From Diphasiastrum complanatum (taxonomy: Eukaryota; Streptophyta; Lycopodiopsida; Lycopodiales; Lycopodiaceae): a stretch of 64,000 bases of DNA. The stretch lies in contig CM055103.1 of NCBI GenBank assembly GCA_029204225.1, positions 24,368,163-24,432,162 on the forward strand. The letters are read 5' to 3'. This document shows, piece by piece, positions 21,525 to 34,376 of the stretch. Position 1 is the stretch's first letter. Each line of letters opens with the position of its first letter. A model generated the notes under the pieces. That model saw only the letters and a program-made list of their open reading frames with translations, had not been told where the DNA came from and made no database searches. The position numbers and the translations under genes were made by a program.

Positions 21525-23680
21525 TTAGATCTCTCGTCTGATGCATGTGATTCTCATGTATATCTGGCCTCCATATAGAAATGAGAGATCCGTACATGTA
21601 GCTTGGAATATTCTTTCGGCCATATCGTAGATTTCCTCACCTTTGGTCCTATCCATGGTTGGGGTATTTCTTACTTTACCTTTAAATTCAGACTCGGAAT
21701 CTTCATTTTCAACTTCAGAATCATAGTCTGACATGTCATCCACCCAATAGTGTGTATCAATTAGTATCTCTTGGGTTCCTTGGGTAGGGTTTTGGTACTC
21801 AGTCTCACCATTGTGTATCAACGTACTCATGCTCACCGTGATCACGTGATCTTCGAATAGGTCATATTCTTTATCGAAAGTCGTGGAATCTAGATCTATG
21901 CGCCTGGATCTAGCGAAGAGATTTGTAGGGGTGATCCATACGGGTTCTTCTATTTCCTCCCATTTTGAGCTACCATTTTTGTTGCCCTCGTTTGGAGGTA
22001 CAACTTCAATTGGCTGATTGCAAAATATTGCTAGTATTGCCTCCTTAGATTCAGTGGACATACCAAGACTCACCTGCCATTCACTCTCTTCCATCCACTC
22101 TTCTCTAGGGGGGTCGTAACTCACTTTGGGTTAGTACGCTCGCCCTAGCCTCTCTGGGTATGAGTGTGCTTTATGAGTGTGTCGGGGGCCCCTTGTCATT
22201 CGTCTCATCTCGTCTATCTTGAGGGGTTACTTTAAGGTCTGTAGGCTCGTGTTGTGTGTCGTAGTATTGTAGCTCACCAACTGACCCTATTCGTTGTTTG
22301 ACTTTCTTTCTCATCGGCGGGGGTAGTCTAAGCAACTACCACAAAGTTACTTCTATGTTCAGATCATTTGAAATTTTTGGTAGGCCTACACTTCCTACGG
22401 TACTACTTAAACACACCCCTTTTCTAGGGTGGTGCCTTTTTGCTTTGGTTCTTGCGGCTCTAGGCGATAGCCAAGTATTGGCGATTTCCTTTCCCAAGCA
22501 GATCCTAGGAGGTCGTTTCCCAATCATTTTTTCCCAGATACTTTCGTTAGCAGATTCATAATCAATGATGTTTCTGGGTTGCACAAGTGGAGTTACTTTG
22601 GGTAGAGCCCTCAAGACAGTTTTTTTCTAAAGGCGTTGTAACTAATGGTTGTCCCTGGGGAATAACTCTCTTGTTGTGGGTTTCTACCCCCACTCTCTTC
22701 CTGGTTTTGTTCATCCTTTCCTCTGAAGGGGTATCGCTAGGCATTTTCTGAAGGTGTTGCATAGTTTTGTTTGCATTTTGAATTTTGGGGTCCATGGGGC
22801 TAGGCATATGTTTGGACAATCCTGACTAAGATGAGTCCCTTGACAATGTTGACAACTTGGTGGTGTAGGTACGTCTAATGGGGTATGTTGTTGGCATTTT
22901 AGAATGTTCATGTCCGAAGCAAGTGTAGAGATTTTTTTGTTCATAGTACCCAGATAGTTTGCCAACATTTCTCTCACATCATCCAAGCCTGATTTGGGTC
23001 TCATATGCTCATGCCCCATGTTCATTGGTATATGATTGATTTGGGAAACTGGTTGCACTGGGAGTCTATCTGGACTTCTTTGCGGATAGCTGATGGACTT
23101 GTCTTCTGCAACTTGACGAGGCTCAACACTTACTGGTGTAGTGGATGGAAAAGCATAGGAGGGGCGTCTTCCTGTAGCTGGACTGCTTTTCCACATGTTG
23201 TTATTGTGGTTTAAACTACTCACGATAGGCCTATGATGGCCGAACTCATTCAGGAAAAGTCTATGAAAAGTATCGATGTCATGGATGGTCCCTCATTGCA
23301 AGCTATGATACCAACGTCTGGCAGCCCCAATCAAGGTAGTTGTGAAAAACATCATCTCATGATGTAAGTCCATTATGTGGTTTATAAAGCATGATGTCCA
23401 AAAAGCATCAATGTGTTCCTCGGCACTCTCAGAGGGGAGCCCATGGAGCTCTGGTGTAGATCCGCTTAGTGTGGGTAGTGTGCCCATGGTCGGGGGCACC
23501 ACGATTGGCTCTGTGGGACGTCTTGCCACCTTCACAATCAACTACAATCAATACGGTGGAATGGCAACCAGTTAAATCAGCACATTGTAGCCTTTTTCCG
23601 GGACAAATGTTTCTTTTGTCTAAACTCAGATGCAGCTTGATCCAGTTTGTCAAAATACTTGGATTTTTAATTCCCACGGA
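21525..23680 (-). pseudogene. Ty3/gypsy gag region (minus strand)
   Basis: Reading leftwards, 23541-23293 gives EEHIDAFWTSCFINHI and TTTLIGAARRWYHSLQ, the Retrotrans_gag domain. Frame 23223-22711 is Pro/Ser-rich and ends in a CCHC-like knuckle CQHCQGTHLSQDC. Frame 22124-21525 carries PREEWMEESEWQVSLGMST and an acidic tail. A matching block, PPSKEWMEECDRQVSLGKST, occurs on the plus strand at 43.77 kb, so two members of one gypsy family are present. Frames change several times, so it is a remnant; pol is absent. Confidence 0.7.
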
Positions 23681-25009
23681 CTTTTTTCTTTCCTTTCTTC
23701 TGGCTGGGTCTGAATGATCTAGATGGATGAGCTTGTAATTGCTTTTCGCCTGTGGAAAAACCTAAGTAAAAATGTAGACTATGGCGACAATTAGTTCAAA
23801 TATGCCAACTGTTGGAAAACAGTGTTCATGTTGTTTATTTCATTAAGCGCTTGGCTTAAACGACTGACAAATTTGCAAATAGGTAGGCATTGACACTTGA
23901 CAATCAAGAAGCATTTGCATTATCATCTGCCATATTGATTTCCTGACACGCAAAATTAGCTTAATTAGTCGAGATCCAATCATCAACCAATAAGTGAAAG
24001 TTCAGAGCCTCATAACTAGCCGATATTACTCGGCAAGGTCTTTCACTCATTTTAAGCAAAATTTTCGCAAAATCAATATCGGACTGATTTAAACAACAAC
24101 TTTTAGGACCGTCAAAATTTTTATGAAAACCTAAATTTTTTGAAATCCGTCCGAAATGGACCAACTGTGAAAATCGATCAAAAAGATCGATTTAACAGAT
24201 TCACAGGCACTGTCACATTTCGAAACATTCTGCATGCATTTAACTTGACATGCATTGACTTTTTCGAAAAAACGAAATTTTTTTCGTAAATAGTCTAGTT
24301 ACTAGGAAATCTGCTTTTCGATCTAGAATTGCCAAAAATACCTTCATGCAAGAAATCTACTGATCAATCAACTGATTACGCATGCAACATGCATCCAAGC
24401 ATGCATACAGGTCTATCCATACATTTCCATCAACAGACAAGCACTACATTGAATTACAAGCATGCATGCATGTAGCTGGAATATCAATCGTCAATAAGTG
24501 TAGTTTACTAGGATATGGTTCTCATGGTTTTGCCTAGTAACTTGGTTTCCATTTGCAAGAGAAATAATTTAGACTAAATTTTTTTTTTGTGATCAATGGC
24601 TTGGCCATGAAAGTAGCTTGCCAATATAACATGTTTTAGTAGGCAACTAATGAAATTGAGTGTACAAAGTGATCTAAAGATCTCAAGCAACTTTGTCATG
24701 ATATTTAAAAAGTTTGTTTTTTTAACTCCTTTTTTTAAATCATAGCGTGCCCACATGAACAAGCCAGTTTCTGGCGGTGCACCCAAGAATCGATGAGAAT
24801 CAATGCCGGAACTAGCTTTTGCGCACATGGGGCAAATTTGTGTGCCAGTTCTCGCACTCGAGTTCCGTGGATGTGACTGCACAACCAGGAACTAACTGCT
24901 TTTTTGCACAACCATGAATTGCCTTTTTGCACATCAAATGGCTGGGGGTGAGGCACCCAAGATGCATAGTTGGCTCAAAATAACCTCATGTGGGCACCCT
25001 AAAATCACC
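23681..25009. other. Upstream region of the SAC3B-like gene, no gene
   Basis: About 1.3 kb without a credible ORF. It holds the CATGCA cluster (24,225-24,475) and several AT-rich runs. Short minus-strand frames at 24.57-24.96 kb look accidental. Confidence 0.5.
24225..24475. promoter_or_regulatory. Cluster of CATGCA (RY-type) motifs upstream of the SAC3B-like gene
   Basis: CATGCA occurs at least seven times in 250 bp (for example TGCATGCATTT, CGCATGCAACATGCATCC, AGCATGCATGCATGTAG). In seed plants this motif is bound by B3 factors of the ABI3/FUS3/LEC2 type. A role here is only an inference; the cluster is about 730-980 bp before the start codon. Confidence 0.35.
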
Positions 25010-25016
25010 TATATAA
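25010..25016 (+). promoter_or_regulatory. Candidate TATA box of the SAC3B-like gene
   Basis: TATATAA in CACCTATATAACATAAAAG, about 190 bp before the main ATG and about 110 bp before the uORF. It is followed by a pyrimidine-rich leader with a GCT/CTG triplet run, as expected for a plant 5' UTR. Confidence 0.55.
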
Positions 25017-25120
25017 CATAAAAGTTACCTTTTATGAAAAAGAGAATGAAAATAAGCTCTCATTCTTATCGTCGTTCTTCTTTTATCTTCGTTTCTGTTG
25101 CTGCTGCTGCTGCTGCGCTG

Positions 25121-25168
25121 ATGAAGCTAGCTGCGAGGCGCGCGTTGATGGTGAAGGATAAGCAATAA
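25121..25168 (+). CDS. Upstream ORF in the 5' leader (15 codons plus stop)
   Basis: ATG at 25121 reads MKLAARRALMVKDKQ and stops at TAA 25166-25168, 35 bases before the main start. It lies in the presumed leader between the TATA box and ATG 25204. An uORF of this size could lower main-frame translation, but no conservation data are available. Confidence 0.45.
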   Translation: MKLAARRALMVKDKQ

Positions 25169-25203
25169 CGCGAGCAATTAGGAGCTGTTGCCGCTGCATC
25201 GGC

Positions 25204-28200
25204 ATGGCGCCTGCTGCAAATGCTGGTAGAGGGAGCCCGGTTGAGTTCACCAATTTCGGGCGATCAGGTCCTGGGCCTGTGGCGCCTCCCACCCTGCCTG
25301 TTGTCTTTGGACGGGGTTCTACTGCTGCTTCTACCACTTCTGCTACTTCTGCTTCTGCATCATCAACTTCAGCATCGGCAGCAGCAGCTGGAGCACGATT
25401 TGGAGCTTCCAGCTCTATGAGACCGCCTGCCTGGTCCGCAAGGACTCCGTCTCTACCACCGGGCAGTAGCAGCTACTTTCCGCCTAGATTGCAGCAACAC
25501 TACCCCTTGCAATCTCAGCCTAGACCACCCCCTGTGGCTGATGGTAGATTTCTGGCACCTGAAATGCGGCAGGATTCGACGCAATCTAGTGTTAGGTCTC
25601 CTTTGCGTGAAGGGGAGGCAGACAAAAGATTGTCTACTGCTCGTGGGTTAGACCGCCATAAGAGCGCCATTGCTGCAAACGAGCCAAGCATTAGGCCTGC
25701 AAGGTTACAGCCCATAATGTCCGAGCGTGATAGGTATGACTGCTGCCTTTGCCTTCTCTTGCCCTTCCTGTGCGGGGGTTTTAATTCTCTCTCTTTCATA
25801 TCGCGTCCTGTGTTGATTTCTTTCCCAGTACTGAGACTAATAAGGGGCAATAGTGATGAGATTTTGCAATTGTGGTAGAAACTAGTGATTTGTTTGGAAT
25901 ATATTAGGGAGGAGCAAGCAAAAGCACGCCGCCTGCTTCGTTTCAGCCACAGCAGTACCCCAGATGCAGCCATGGGAAGTGCAAACCAGCCTCATACTGG
26001 ATATAAAATAAAGCACCCCAAAGGTGCCTTACAAGAATCCCAGATGGAAAAAGGCATAATTCGAGAGAAAAAGAGGCGTGAGAGTGCAGAGGAAGCTGCA
26101 GAGCCAAGGCAAAGGGAACGAACTCCAGATGGAATTGCCGACTTAGAAGCTTCAGATGGTCTTGCCGATGAAAAGGATTGGCACTTGGCTGAGCCCATAC
26201 TTGGCACTTGTCCGGATATGTGTCCAGGTTAGGGTTTTGCAGCTTTTTACTAATTTGGAAAATGTGTCTTTACAGACTCGTTTTGTATCCTTTTGTGAAC
26301 AGTATTATCGAACAACTTTGCATCGAATTCTAAACTTGCAAACGTGCTGTCAATCTAAGCATTCATGGTAGGATGTTGTTATTTATTATTGTAGTCTGCA
26401 ATGTGACGTTAAAAATTTTAAGTTTGATGCATATGTGAAGTTAGCTTGTCCCCCCATTCTGAATATTACGTTTTAAATCCAAGGTAAAATCACCAATGAA
26501 AGCACTTTTTGACTTTCTGTCAAAACTTACAAGACGTGTTTGTGGCAAATAATTGCTGGCAATTATGGAACAAGGGGTTGTGGCAATGGATATGAGCTTT
26601 AATGAAAGGCATGCTTGCAGAATCAGAACGGCAGGAAAGGGAACGAAAAGGTGATTTGGACAGATTTGAGCGCTTGGATGGAGAAAAGAATCAGACTAGT
26701 AAAGACCTTGCTGTGAAGAAGGTGAAAACAAAGTAGCAGTTTAGAATTTTTTTCTATTCCATCTGGTCTTATAGGTCAATAACTGATTAGTTTTGTTTCA
26801 TTGTCAGCATGCTAGGGTCACATATCGATCATTGTGGACAAAAGTTGATGTAGATGCCAAATATTTTTCTTGTGCTCCTCTCTGGTTGTGTTTTGCATGT
26901 TTTTGTTCATAACTTTTTGGTGGAATAACTTTGTGATATTTCTGTTTGCTTGAAAAGTACACAAGGACTGCAGAGAAGGATCCCTCTCTTATACGGCCAC
27001 TTCCAGTTTTGCAAAAGACAATGAATCACCTTCTGGGACTTCTCGAAAGGCGATACGATGAGGAGTTATTAGGCTTGTATAATTTCCTGTGGGATCGAAT
27101 GAGGGCTATTCGCATGGATCTCAGGATGCAACATATATTTACCGCAGAGGCTATTTCAATGCACGAACAAATGGTCAGTTACCTGCCAAAATCATAGTTT
27201 CCTTATCTTTCAATTCAGTTTGATGTTTAAGGTGCACTTGTTTTGCTGGGTACCAGATACAGATGCCATGTGAGTAATATTATAATTAGCTCTCCATCCT
27301 GAACATGCATAGAAGACTGTAAGGAAATGCCAAGATTTTGTTTCTTTTATATTATTGATTGGATATGGATGTTCAGTGTTTCAAGGATTATGTATTGTCA
27401 TCTGCATCCACTTAAATTGAATCTGTGAATTCTGATATGTTCCATCCCAAAAAGAAGCACTTTCTTGTAGGGATGAGGATACCAAGCTTGATAATTTGAA
27501 TGTGGAAATGAAAAGTGTCGCGTTCAGGCTGTGCTTTCAGCTACCAAGTGTCACATTGAAATTGGACTTACACCAACATTTCTTTCTAACTTAATGCTGG
27601 TTTCTTTACGTGATATCTTACATAGATTCGGTTTCATATACTTGCAATGCACGAACTCTGTGAATATACCAATGAAGGAGGTCCTAGTGAAGGCTTTGAT
27701 GGGCATCTGAACATAGAGCAGATGAATAAAGCATCGGTTGACCTTTTTCAAATGTATGAAGAACATACTAGGCGGGGAACTCCAGTTCCTAGTGAGGCAG
27801 AGTTCAGAGGTTATTATGCTTTGCTTAAGCTGGACAAACATCCTGGTCATTTTGTAAGTCGCTTTTGGCTTTCTACCTCAAATTTGGGAAACTAAAGCAT
27901 GCTATGCAACTATACTTATGATATTATTGAGTGGAAACATACTTCCTCGATCACATGGATGAACTTGTTTCATAATATTATGGCATGGACTAGGTAGAAC
28001 CAGCTGAATTGTCAACGGACCTGGCAAAGATGAATCCTGCAATGAGAAGTACTCCCGAAGTCTTATTTGCACGAGATGTAGCGAGGTAGCTTTCATCGAA
28101 AAACTCTTCGAATTTAATTTGCGAGGTTCTATCCATAACTTGCCGTTTCGTTGCATTTTGCTTACGGCAGTCTTATATTTCTGTACACCTGCTAAATTTG

Positions 28201-31200
28201 AATTTAGTAGTAAAAGAGTATACAAACACTATGGCATTGAGCTTACTTTGAAAGGGTGGTTTTATTATGATCGTATAGGTCTTGCAGAACAGGAAATTAC
28301 ATTGCCTTCTTTCGGCTAGCCCGGAAGGCGACATACTTGCAAGCTTGCCTTATGCATGCTCACTTTTCAAAGGTGCTTGACTTTTGGAATTCGGGAAGTA
28401 TAAAAATGTGTGTTGTAGTATTAGATATATGTTATGGCTATACATTATTGCCTGCAGGTTGGTTGGTTCTAGACAGTTTCTTTAACCATATTCATACTTG
28501 CATTTTCTCAATGCAGCTTCGTACACATGCATTAGCATCTCTTCACAGCGGGTTACAGAAGAACCAAGGAATTCCAATTATACAGATTGCAGAGTGGTTA
28601 GGAATGGAGGTATTTATGGTGCTTTTGGTTTGCTTGCAGTTGTTTCTATCGAAAACTTTTGAAGTAAAACTGCCTGGCATGCAGTTCACTGTTACTCCCT
28701 AAGATCTCAATGGTTCACATAATAGGGAGAGGATACCGAAGAGCTTCTTGATCATCACGGCTTTTCTGTTCGACAATTTGAAGAACCTTATATGGTAAAG
28801 GAGGGCCCTTTTCTTAATAGTCACATGTATTATCCCACACGAAGATCTCAGTTGGTCATCTCAAAATGTTCGACAATGGTGTTTGATGACGTCAAATTCC
28901 AAGGCCGTGTCACAGAGATCAAGAGCTTCTCAAATGATGTAGCTCCAACAAATGCACTCGAGAGGATTGGTGGGCCGGCAAGATCGTGGAGGGATATCCA
29001 GGGTGGTGGCGTTATAATACCTGAAGAAGAGATGCCTGACTATGAAGAGGAAGAACAACCCAGTGAGGAGCTAGTATCTGATAAAGATTCAGAGATGCAG
29101 GATGATGATGCAATGTATACGGAGCTTAACTATGAGGATGAACCACAACCATCAAACATATTTCCAAATCAAGAAATGGGAAGCTATGTTGAGGTTGAGA
29201 ATACTATGAGAGGGTATCAGTATCACGAGCTTGATGCGGAGCACCAGAATGAGTCAAACACATTCAGAAAGCGCAAGATGGAGTTGCAATTTGAGCCCGA
29301 GGAACAAGAGACACATAAACATTTAAAAAGAGGACATTCATTCAAAACGCAAAAAAATCCAAAGGCTGACAAAATGCTGTGGGAAACTCAAGATGTAACG
29401 AATGTTACCACTATTTGTGCAACGAAAGAAGGTATCTCTACTCTAGCACGTTTGCAGGAAGACGAGACTGTGCAAGCTCTCCACAATGCTGAGGCAATGG
29501 CTGGGAGAATACGGCTTTGGTTGAGGTAATTTGTTGCCATAGGCTTTAGCTAATATAATGACTTGCATTTGGTATATGCCTAGAAGTTCATAGTGATAAT
29601 CTATAATTCTACAGGAGGTGGAGGCTAAGAACGTCTGCTAGTATACAGGATAAGAGTCATAAGAAAGAGAGGGCAGAAGCAGCATTGCTTCGGTTAGCAC
29701 TGGGTCCTCCTCTAAGAGAAACAATACGGGTATGCGTAGCTCCATTTATTGCATCTTGCATATTCGTCTCTTGGAAATCACTTGATAGATTCTTTGCACC
29801 CCTTTCATTGCTTTACTTTTTTAGTTCTGTGCGATTGCAGTTACCTGGCAATGAAAATAATACAAATGCTGAAGGCAGGGGTACACTTATGGATTTAGAA
29901 TTTGATTTGAATAAGATCATAGAAAAGAGAAATGTCAAGTTAAATAAAATGTGGACAGAGCTGGATGTGCCTTCCGTGGTGGCACAAATATTAAAGGGCA
30001 AGAATCCTCGGGCTACGTGTCTTTGTTGGAAGTTGGTGGTTTGTTCAAGATTGCATGATAACTATTCACGCCCTGAGATTAAGAACTATTCTGAGAAATT
30101 GTTTGGTGAATGGTTGAAATTTAAGCTTTTCAATGGGAGACAGGCACAGGGGGATATGCAAAAGTCCTTTCATCGTCGGTCAGAAATTGCTGTAACAAGT
30201 GATGTGACAGAGTGTCACTTTGGATCTGAAAGTGGTGGAAAGCTGTTTCTGTGCTACATTGCTCAAGAGCTTGGATTCATCAATAAGAGGGCAAAGGATG
30301 AAACAGGTATCCATGGTGCAAGTGGTCTATTGTTTCTGCTACTCAATAGCTTACCTATTGATGAGGAGTGTGCAAGATTGCATGCTATGGTTGAAAGCAT
30401 CCCATCTGGCAGCCGCCTTCCCCTTCTTATACTCACAACTCAAGCATCTGTTCGAAAGGAAATTGGTTTTGCTCCTGGGCACATATTCAAGCCAACTGAA
30501 GAATATTTTGCAACAATCTTACAGCTTGACAAATTGGATAAAGCTAAGGTCAGCTGCTGGTTGATTTTGCCTGTAATGAACCCCGAGTTATCAACTGAAA
30601 ACAATCCAAGTCTGTTACATGAAAGGCATTTCCATCTCTCGAATCTTCCAAAGCATGCAGACATTGTGGACCAAGTTTCCAATAATTTAGGCAATTCTGT
30701 AAGGGGTTTTTACGAGAACATAACTTTGATAGAGGGCTTACAGTGGCTAGCTAGCAAGACACCTGTAGCACCAAATGTGCATCCTGTATATGTTCGAGAT
30801 CTTGTCTTGGAACACTTAGAACCACATTTGAGATTGCTACAGACTATGCATCCATCCAATGTCACACCTGAGAGCTGCATAGGCATTTTCAACCGATCGT
30901 TAGAGAATGCAATAGAGGAGATTAAACTATCTGCCTCTACAAGTATTCCTCATTGGCCTCCACCTGAACTTGGAGATCTGTCCGAAGGGGCTGAAAGAAA
31001 TTTGTTACATGCCTATTTGCCTTCTGCTGGCTGGAATGAGCCTGCTACATTGCAGCCTATTCTTGATGCACTCCAGTGTTCTATGCTTCCTCCTTTTCCA
31101 GACCTTACTCTTGGGCATTGTTCCAAGTTTGAAACTACTAATTTCCTACCATTTACCAATAAGGCGTTGTCCAAGCATGGAATCATTGATGAAATCCACA

Positions 31201-31577
31201 ATCAAAAGCTCGTAATTTTGTATACATTTGCGCAGTACATGGGTCAATTAGGAGAAATTGGGGAAGGAAGCTGGTCAACAGGTCAGCAGCTAGAAGGGAT
31301 TCTAGAGAAGTCCAGTATACTAAATTGGACTGATACCGGCTGTGATGTAATTCCAAAGTGGGCCTATTTGTTCCAGATCATATATCAGACCAGATTGTTG
31401 CTCTTGAATAGTGAGCCTGCACCAGTTGTATATGTGCATCATAAGAGCAGTGTGGCTCCAAAGCGAGATGAATATGAAAAAGCCCTTTGTCTTGCTCAAG
31501 GAATGTGTGGTCGTTCCCCCGTTTCTTGGCCCTGCCTTGTTTTGCAAGGAGGCCTTAGCAATCATGTTCAACATTGA
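25204..31577 (+). CDS. SAC3B: SAC3B-like TREX-2 mRNA export scaffold (SAC3/GANP domain), 11 exons
   Basis: Exons read 25204-25733, 25908-26227, 26621-26721, 26958-27173, 27626-27853, 27994-28085, 28288-28372, 28517-28609, 28726-29525, 29615-29729 and 29841-31577. All junctions are GT-AG and in phase, giving 1438 residues. The Ser/Ala/Pro-rich N-terminus (1-~170) leads to CPDMCP at ~278, the start of the SAC3/GANP domain. Domain blocks follow: AVKKYTRTAEKDPSLIRPLP, MHELCEYTNEGG and TGNYIAFFRLARKATYLQA, ending near ~600. An acidic stretch comes next, then a region typical of plant SAC3B (RATCLCWKLVVCS, SGSRLPLLILTTQ, EGLQWLASKTP). SAC3 proteins scaffold TREX-2 (with THP1, DSS1 and centrin) and carry mRNA to the nuclear pore. 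Intron 10 (111 bp) is in frame and open. The tail GLSNHVQH before the stop is atypical, so more 3' exons may exist. Confidence 0.88.
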
Positions 31578-32290
31578 CCTGCTTTTGTTTTGGCTTTGAT
31601 TCAAATCATTTTAAAAAAATATAATTTTTTTGCATTTAAAGAAATTCTATGCGACATGTGAAATTAGGATAGCTATTTTGAAATGGATTTTGGTGTGTTT
31701 ATTTTTTAATAGTTCATAGTTATCAGTGGTTCTTAATTATTTTCAACTTTGTTTCTTTTTCCATCTTTTGTGGTGGTGGCATATATTTGAGAGCTTGAAA
31801 TGCAAAAAGGTTGAAAGGCTTGAGAGTCGATAGTTTTCAATAGAATATAATACGGGTAGCAAGTCAGTTTGGGGATATTTTGCCCTTTGACTTCAAAGAA
31901 AATGGGCATCTGTGTGTTCTCCATATATAAAGAGACATGGTAAAGCAAGTGCGGGGAGATTTTGCATCAACTTCAAAGAAAACGGGCATCTATGTGTTCT
32001 CCATATAGCTAGAGATATAAGTAGCACGTGACTTTCATTTTTAAGGGCACTTGACAAAAGAAGCTGTGTCACAGACACTGCTGATGGAAGTCCCTGTATA
32101 TCTGCATCAATGGATATGAACAGTATCCAGTTTTTAGTAGATGGTTGTGCTAGTTGCTCTGTATGTCATGATAATGGTACATTGGATGTTGAATGACTCA
32201 AAGGCGAGGAAGGTAACGACACCAAACCGTTCTAGTCTTGTTTTTCCGGCATTATACTTTGTCGACTTTGGTGGATTTTCCAGGGAGAAG
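31578..32290. other. 3' flank of SAC3B-like gene, with an 82-bp tandem duplication
   Basis: No ORF of note. GGGGATATTTTGCC and the CTTCAAAGAAAATGGGCATC block occur at 31871 and again 82 bp later (31953), diverged by several bases. It may be 3' UTR or an intron. Confidence 0.5.
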
Positions 32291-32299
32291 TAATGAAGT

Positions 32300-33815
32300 T
32301 GCAGGAGAAGGTCAGAACCTGAGAGGCGACTGTGTGAAGCCGAGCAGAAAATGCATGTAGAAGACTTTGTAGACACAGGCCTTCGCAAATTTGTTCTCTT
32401 TTTGTCAATCTTTTTCCTTTCTTTGGCCTTCTTGTTTCATAAATATGTCAATGATTCCTATGCTAGCTCGTATATTAAAATGGAAAAATTCAGAAGAGGA
32501 AGTTCTGTTGAGCAAACGTATTGCATATCGGTTGGATGTTCTATTTTCCACACATGCTTTTGTCAAGCCCATAGTTCTACTTATAGTTGCAGCGAATTGT
32601 GATTCGCTGGGATCGCGATTTTGACCGTGAATCGTGTAAAGAATATATTTTACTTTAATTTTTTTTTTGGAAAAATAACTTATGGCTGAAATTTTTTTAG
32701 GGGAGCAATGGTCAAACCAACGTTTTGCCTCCCAAAAGTGCAGTAGATAGGGCACAAATAAATAAAAGTCAGTAGCTATTTGGTTGTTATTTGTTGTGGT
32801 TCTCAGTAATTGTTAATGGCAAGTGCTACAGTTTGGGCTATCAACTCTATGGATGATCACTTTTGCAATCATTTCACTGGAGATGTGAGTGCAATGTGCA
32901 TACAGTTGGGGGCATAAATATTGGGCCCTTATCGGTGCGCATTTGGACCCCATTTTTATCTATAGGGCCGGGGGGTCTGGGGGGGATCGGGAGGCATCGC
33001 CCCCTGAAGAAAAATGCAAGATACAATTGCTTTACAGTTCTCTATCTCTATCCCACTAGAACCATCTGTGATCGTAACGGTTTTGAATTTTTATCGTTGA
33101 CAAAACCAACATGGATTAATGCACCTGAACTGGACCATCCTGTACCCAAAACATTCGGCAAACTACACAGTAATAATGCTCTTAATTAGAGCTTTCATCT
33201 GATACCCATATTGCCAACAAAAAAAAAACACGATTATGAACGATTCTGGAAAGAATCCGAATCACGATTCTGGACCGCAATTCGGAATCGTAGTGCAACT
33301 ATGGTTCTACTTGCAACGATGCTACTTTTCATGTTTGGAGGGATTGCCCTCTTTTCTGTAAGTGACGATAAGGATGTCCGTGGCAAGCCTGGACTTACAT
33401 AGCTGAATCAGGTAATCATGCAGACAACATTGGGTTGGGACCCCCCATGTAGTAGCTGCTTGCATTAGCTGGGGTGGCTTGCTCATCTTTGCTATATTTC
33501 AGATGTGTGGCTCTGAAAGGTATGTGAGTGGTCTTGATAATGAGCGTCTAGTAAAGCTTGTTGGAGGAGAGATGGTGGAAACTGTTGTTGCACATATTGT
33601 TATTGGTCGACTAATGATCCAATGTGACCGTCAACCGGATCTTGCTCAGGTCTATCTTGGAATAAGATCTACATGACTTAAATTCCTAACGTTTAGACTA
33701 AAAGCAGTATAATGCTTGTAACTTTCATCCATATTCCTGAAGCTAGTTCTAATTGGGGATATGAAGCTTGATGACTTGCTAGACTTATGTATGGAAATTG
33801 CAGAAGTAAGAAAAA
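32300..33815 (+). other. Possible C-terminal exons of the SAC3B-like gene
   Basis: Three short stretches look exon-like. Around 32,312-32,392 the frame gives SEPERRLCEAEQKMHVEDFV after a ...TTGCAG acceptor. At 33,503-33,648 MCGSERYVSGLDNERLVKLV is preceded by TATTTCAG and followed by CAG-GTCTAT. At 33,761-33,807 KLDDLLDLCMEIAE is followed by GAA-GTAAGA. An 'LLxxC' ending of this type fits SAC3B C-termini as I remember them, but I could not confirm it. The pieces could also belong to an unrelated relic. The first needs an exon link to 31.5 kb that I could not find. Confidence 0.3.
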
Positions 33816-33858
33816 TTTTCCTTGAAGCTGAGATGTTTGCCATTGATAACAGCAGAGT

Positions 33859-34036
33859 TGTATGTCCGTACTTGCATATTGGATATTTGGAGGTGCATGT
33901 AAACATCAAGGATTTCTGTAGAGTAGACCTGAAGGTTTCTTCTTCCTGTATGTCCGTACTTGCATATTGGATATTTGGAGGTGCATGTAAACATCAGGGA
34001 TTTCTGTAGAGTAGCCTTGAAGGTTTCTTCTTATAG
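33859..34036 (+). repeat. Tandem duplication of ~88 bp
   Basis: TGTATGTCCGTACTTGCATA through GAAGGTTTCTTCTT occurs twice, head to tail, with very few differences (AAGG/AGGG and GACC/GCCT). The unit length is not a multiple of 3. The high identity indicates a recent event. Confidence 0.92.
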
Positions 34037-34376
34037 ATCTGTAATACCTTCTCATTTCTTGTCACAATAAAACTCAAATGATGATGGCTCTTAAAGCTTT
34101 GATTAGATTTTTTTGAGAAAGACGAGTTCTTTTATTCTGATATATTCCAGAGCATATAGTGAAGAACTACCAATGAGTAATTCTGTTAATCAAAGTTTTT
34201 TGACTATAAAGTATCCTCTGCCATTCCTCATTCGAATATCCCTTAATTCCAGGTACGAAATAGTATTTCAACATCCACAAATGCTCCAAATTTCGAAATT
34301 GAGACATTCAAGAAAAGACTTTCCTTTTAAGATGCAAGATTTCTCTGGCTAATACATGATTCGGTTCCACAGCCTC
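34037..34376. other. Non-coding, no recognised gene
   Basis: AT-rich, with only a short plus-strand frame that matches nothing known. Confidence 0.3.

Noticed and set aside
25083-25337. Minus-strand ORF over the SAC3B-like start
   Set aside because: Shadow of exon 1 and its triplet-repeat leader.
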